Part shown: piece by piece, positions 61,789 to 64,000 of the stretch
Layout: each line of letters starts with the position of its first letter
How positions within the stretch are numbered: the stretch's first letter is position 1
NCBI GenBank assembly: GCA_902464295.1
Contig: CABQIW010000002.1
Location: 18,407-82,406 of the forward strand
Origin: an uncultured Eggerthella sp.
GTDB taxonomy: Bacteria; Actinomycetota; Coriobacteriia; Coriobacteriales; Eggerthellaceae
DNA length: 64,000 nt
Direction: 5' to 3'
Notes under the pieces: model-generated
What the model saw: the letters and a program-made list of their open reading frames with translations, nothing else
What the model was told of the DNA's origin: nothing
Database searches by the model: none
Program-made: the position numbers and the translations under genes

Positions 61789-63793
61789 TCGCAACATCGT
61801 TTGGCCGCGTCGTGCGGTCGTGACCGCTGGCATGCCGTATGGCAATAAACCGTTGCATTTCGGGCATGTTGGCGGGGTGTTCGTGCCCGCTGACTGCTTC
61901 GCGCGCTTCCTGCGCGATAGGATCGGGCACGAGAACGTATGCTTCGTTTCGGGGACCGACTGCTATGGTTCGCCGATCGAAGAGGGCTATCGCAAGGAAG
62001 TGGAAGCGGGAACGTTTTCCGGCACGATCAAGGAATACGTGAAGCGTAATCACGACCTCCAGGCTGAAACGCTCAAGCGCTACGACATAAGCCTTGATAT
62101 CTACGAGGGCAGCGGGCTAGGGCATGCCGGGGAAGTGCAGCACACCATATCTGATGCCTATGTGAAGCGCCTTTACGATCACGGCTTCCTTCATCTCGAG
62201 AGCACCCAGCAGTTCTACGACACCAAAGAAGATATGTTCTTGAATGGTCGTCAGGTGGTGGGGCATTGCCCGGTTCAAGGTTGCAAGAGTGAAAAAGCCT
62301 ATGCCGACGAATGCGATCTGGGCCATCAGTACGATCCTGCTGATCTGATCAACCCTATTTCGTCGGTTTCGGGCACGGTGCCTGAGATGCGCACGGTGAA
62401 CAACTGGTATTTCGATCTGCCCAGCCTTGCTTACATCGTGAAGGACTATGTCGAAGCGGCTGAACAGGACGAACAGGTTCGCCCGCTCGTTCCTAAGACC
62501 ATCAAGGAATTCCTCGTTCCGCCCATCATCTATATAAAGGTGGAGCTCTACGATGCTTATACGCAGATCGCCGATAAGCTTCCTGCGCACGAATACCGTG
62601 ATGCAGCCAAGGGCAAGCAGAGCTTCGAGCTCGAGTTCTCCTCGGTAGCTGATCGCGATCAGGCGCGTGGCGTGCTCACCGAAGCGAACATTCGCTTTCG
62701 AACCGGTAAGGCGCTCGTGCCGTTCCGTATCTCGGGCAATGCTTCGTGGGGCATTCCGTGCCCAGAGATCGATGGCGTGAGCGGTCTTACGATCTGGTGC
62801 TGGCCGGAAAGCCTCTGGGCGCCGCTTTCCTTCACCATGGCGCGCAACGATGAGCAAGGGTTATCGCGTGCGCTCTGGCGTAAGTTCTGGTGCAGCAAGA
62901 ACGCTCATGTCTACCAATTCATCGGGCAGGATAACCTGTATTTCTATGGCGTTGCCCAGCCCGCGCTCTTCGCTGCGCTCCAGGAAGAAAAGCCCGTGGT
63001 GGAAGATGCGCCCGATGGGGAATTGCAGCAGACCAAGCTCATCGCGAACCACCATATCCTCTTCGGCGATAAGAAAGCCTCTTCGTCTTCGGTGGTGAAG
63101 CCACCGACGGCAGACGAGTTGCTCGAGTATTATACGGTCGAACAGCTGCGCGCGCATTTCTTGGCGCTTGCGCTCGATCAGAAATCGGTCGGTTTCAAGC
63201 CGAAGGTCTTCGAGCAAGATAGCGCCAAGCGCGACGATCCGCGTGTAGCCGACCCTGTGCTCAAGGAAGGAGCGCTGCTCACTAAGGTATTCAACCGTCT
63301 TGCGCGCAGCTGCTTCTACGAGGCGCAGAAGAACTTCGAAGGCTACATGCCGCTCGGCCGGGTGAGCAAAGAGGTGCTCAAGAAGGTGTACAACGTGATG
63401 TGCGCCTATGAAGAGACTATGTATAGGGTCGAGCTTCATTCGATCATGTCGCAGATGGACGAATTCATCCGCTATGCCAACAAGTACTGGTCGAGCCACA
63501 TCAAAGAGGCCGATCAAGAGGGAAGCGAAGAGCTGCGCCGCCAGACGCTTATCGATTCGTTCTACCTGCTGCGCATCGCCACGCTGCTCATGCATCCGAT
63601 CGTGCCGCGTGGCACCGAGAAGATCTGTGATTTCATGAATTTCGATTTCGATGAATTCTTCAGTTGGAACTACGATTTCGACAGCATGGAAGAGCTGTGC
63701 AACGCTCACGAACTTGAAGCAAAGCGCCATCGCGTGCGCGATCTTCCCCCTCGCACGGACTTTTTCAGCTTTCATCCCTCACAGAAGAAGTAA
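61772..63793 (+). CDS. diverged class I methionyl-tRNA-synthetase-like protein
   Basis: 673 residues with the overall MetRS layout but changed motifs. HIGH is PLHFGHVGG (H29-H32), the GTDEHG-type segment reads GTDCYGSPI (61-69), a cysteine group C166, C171 and C181 replaces the usual CxxC knuckle, the Trp block ISGNASWGIPCP continues as IWCWPESLW instead of the usual W-D-A, and KMSKS reads DKKASSSS (433-440). An extra segment lies at about 253-320. The C-terminal helical domain (about 455-673) is anticodon-domain-like, with YEETMYRVELH and HPIVPRGTEKI. It could be the only MetRS or a paralogue with altered activity. The start at 61772 overlaps sppA by 17 nt. Confidence 0.8.
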   Translation: MDSYPSRNIVWPRRAVVTAGMPYGNKPLHFGHVGGVFVPADCFARFLRDRIGHENVCFVSGTDCYGSPIEEGYRKEVEAGTFSGTIKEYVKRNHDLQAETLKRYDISLDIYEGSGLGHAGEVQHTISDAYVKRLYDHGFLHLESTQQFYDTKEDMFLNGRQVVGHCPVQGCKSEKAYADECDLGHQYDPADLINPISSVSGTVPEMRTVNNWYFDLPSLAYIVKDYVEAAEQDEQVRPLVPKTIKEFLVPPIIYIKVELYDAYTQIADKLPAHEYRDAAKGKQSFELEFSSVADRDQARGVLTEANIRFRTGKALVPFRISGNASWGIPCPEIDGVSGLTIWCWPESLWAPLSFTMARNDEQGLSRALWRKFWCSKNAHVYQFIGQDNLYFYGVAQPALFAALQEEKPVVEDAPDGELQQTKLIANHHILFGDKKASSSSVVKPPTADELLEYYTVEQLRAHFLALALDQKSVGFKPKVFEQDSAKRDDPRVADPVLKEGALLTKVFNRLARSCFYEAQKNFEGYMPLGRVSKEVLKKVYNVMCAYEETMYRVELHSIMSQMDEFIRYANKYWSSHIKEADQEGSEELRRQTLIDSFYLLRIATLLMHPIVPRGTEKICDFMNFDFDEFFSWNYDFDSMEELCNAHELEAKRHRVRDLPPRTDFFSFHPSQKK

Positions 63794-63858
63794 TGTGCTA
63801 CTATAGCTAGGCTCATTTCGCACTTGGTCGGAAACCAAGGCACTAGAAGGAGACCAAC

Positions 63859-64000
63859 ATGAAAAAAGATATTCATCCCGATTATGTCGACTGCACCGTA
63901 ACGTGCACGTGCGGCAACACCTTCCAAACTCGCTCAACCAAACCTGAACTCCGCGTCGATATCTGCAACGCGTGCCATCCGTTCTTCACCGGCACCCAGA
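63859..64000 (+). CDS. rpmE: 50S ribosomal protein L31 (3' end outside window)
   Basis: Only 47 codons are visible ([22 protein letters not shown] ...). The two zinc-type pairs, CTC near residue 16 and CNAC near residue 37, mark the C+ form of L31, which holds zinc on the ribosome. AAGGAG precedes the start. In the 65-nt gap after the MetRS-like gene, CTTGGT and ACCAAG can form a small hairpin just upstream of the ribosome-binding site. Confidence 0.95.
   Translation, partial: MKKDIHPDYVDCTVTCTCGNTFQTRSTKPELRVDICNACHPFFTGTQ

Overview
The window looks like a chromosomal segment of an anaerobic actinomycete of the class Coriobacteriia, most likely an Eggerthellaceae relative (Slackia/Cryptobacterium/Eggerthella-like). 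This is inferred from gene order and protein style, not from a database match. The signs are a complete division and cell-wall (dcw) cluster without ftsA but with sepF, yggT and divIVA behind ftsZ, Rho with a long low-complexity N-terminus, an actinobacterial-style SppA, and moderate GC. I see no tRNA, rRNA, CRISPR array, insertion sequence or prophage.

Left part (1-9350). A partial GIY-YIG/AlkD-like fusion gene runs off the left edge. It is followed by a short-chain dehydrogenase and a YgbA-type nitric-oxide-response protein. Two divergent ABC-transporter operons come next, each with its own regulator: an XRE+AbrB protein on the minus side and a YtrA-type GntR protein on the plus side. Then come an enoyl-CoA hydratase-like protein, a membrane-anchored CapA-like protein and methionine aminopeptidase.

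Middle-left (9425-22672, mostly minus strand). A probable operon asnB - ATP-grasp ligase - alanine-racemase-like - aspartate/glutamate racemase - xerD resembles the D-aspartate/D-asparagine crossbridge genes of lactic acid bacteria (racD, aslA, asnH). It is preceded by about 800 nt of non-coding DNA carrying nested palindromes, a possible tiny ORF and a terminator. A small unexplained island (16410-19675) follows: a P-loop kinase, a 654-residue protein with an N-formylglutamate-amidohydrolase-like head, barrel-like segments and a membrane tail, and a small acidic protein. CTP synthase and NAD kinase close the block.

Centre (22743-45312, all plus). This is murJ and then mraZ-rsmH-ftsL-ftsI-murE-murF-mraY-murD-ftsW-murG-murC-murB-ftsQ-ftsZ-pgeF-yggS-sepF-yggT-divIVA-yggU, tightly packed with several overlapping starts and stops. 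It makes lipid II, flips and polymerises it, and builds the Z-ring. A clear promoter with MraZ-type boxes stands before mraZ, and a second promoter before ftsZ.

Right part (45313-64000). A MITE-like inverted-repeat element lies beside the RNase P RNA gene (minus strand, unusually long). Then come thiamine genes (TPP kinase; a TPP riboswitch with thiC-thiE-thiD), a CynX-type MFS transporter, a tRNA CCA-adding-type enzyme, a second enoyl-CoA hydratase, an AarF/UbiB-type kinase, recN, nfo, a transaldolase-rho pair, sppA, a strongly diverged methionyl-tRNA-synthetase-like protein, and the start of rpmE.

The most interesting points are the D-Asp/D-Asn crossbridge-like operon, the amidohydrolase/barrel membrane protein island, the MetRS-like protein lacking canonical motifs, the GIY-YIG/AlkD fusion, and the non-coding repeat elements.
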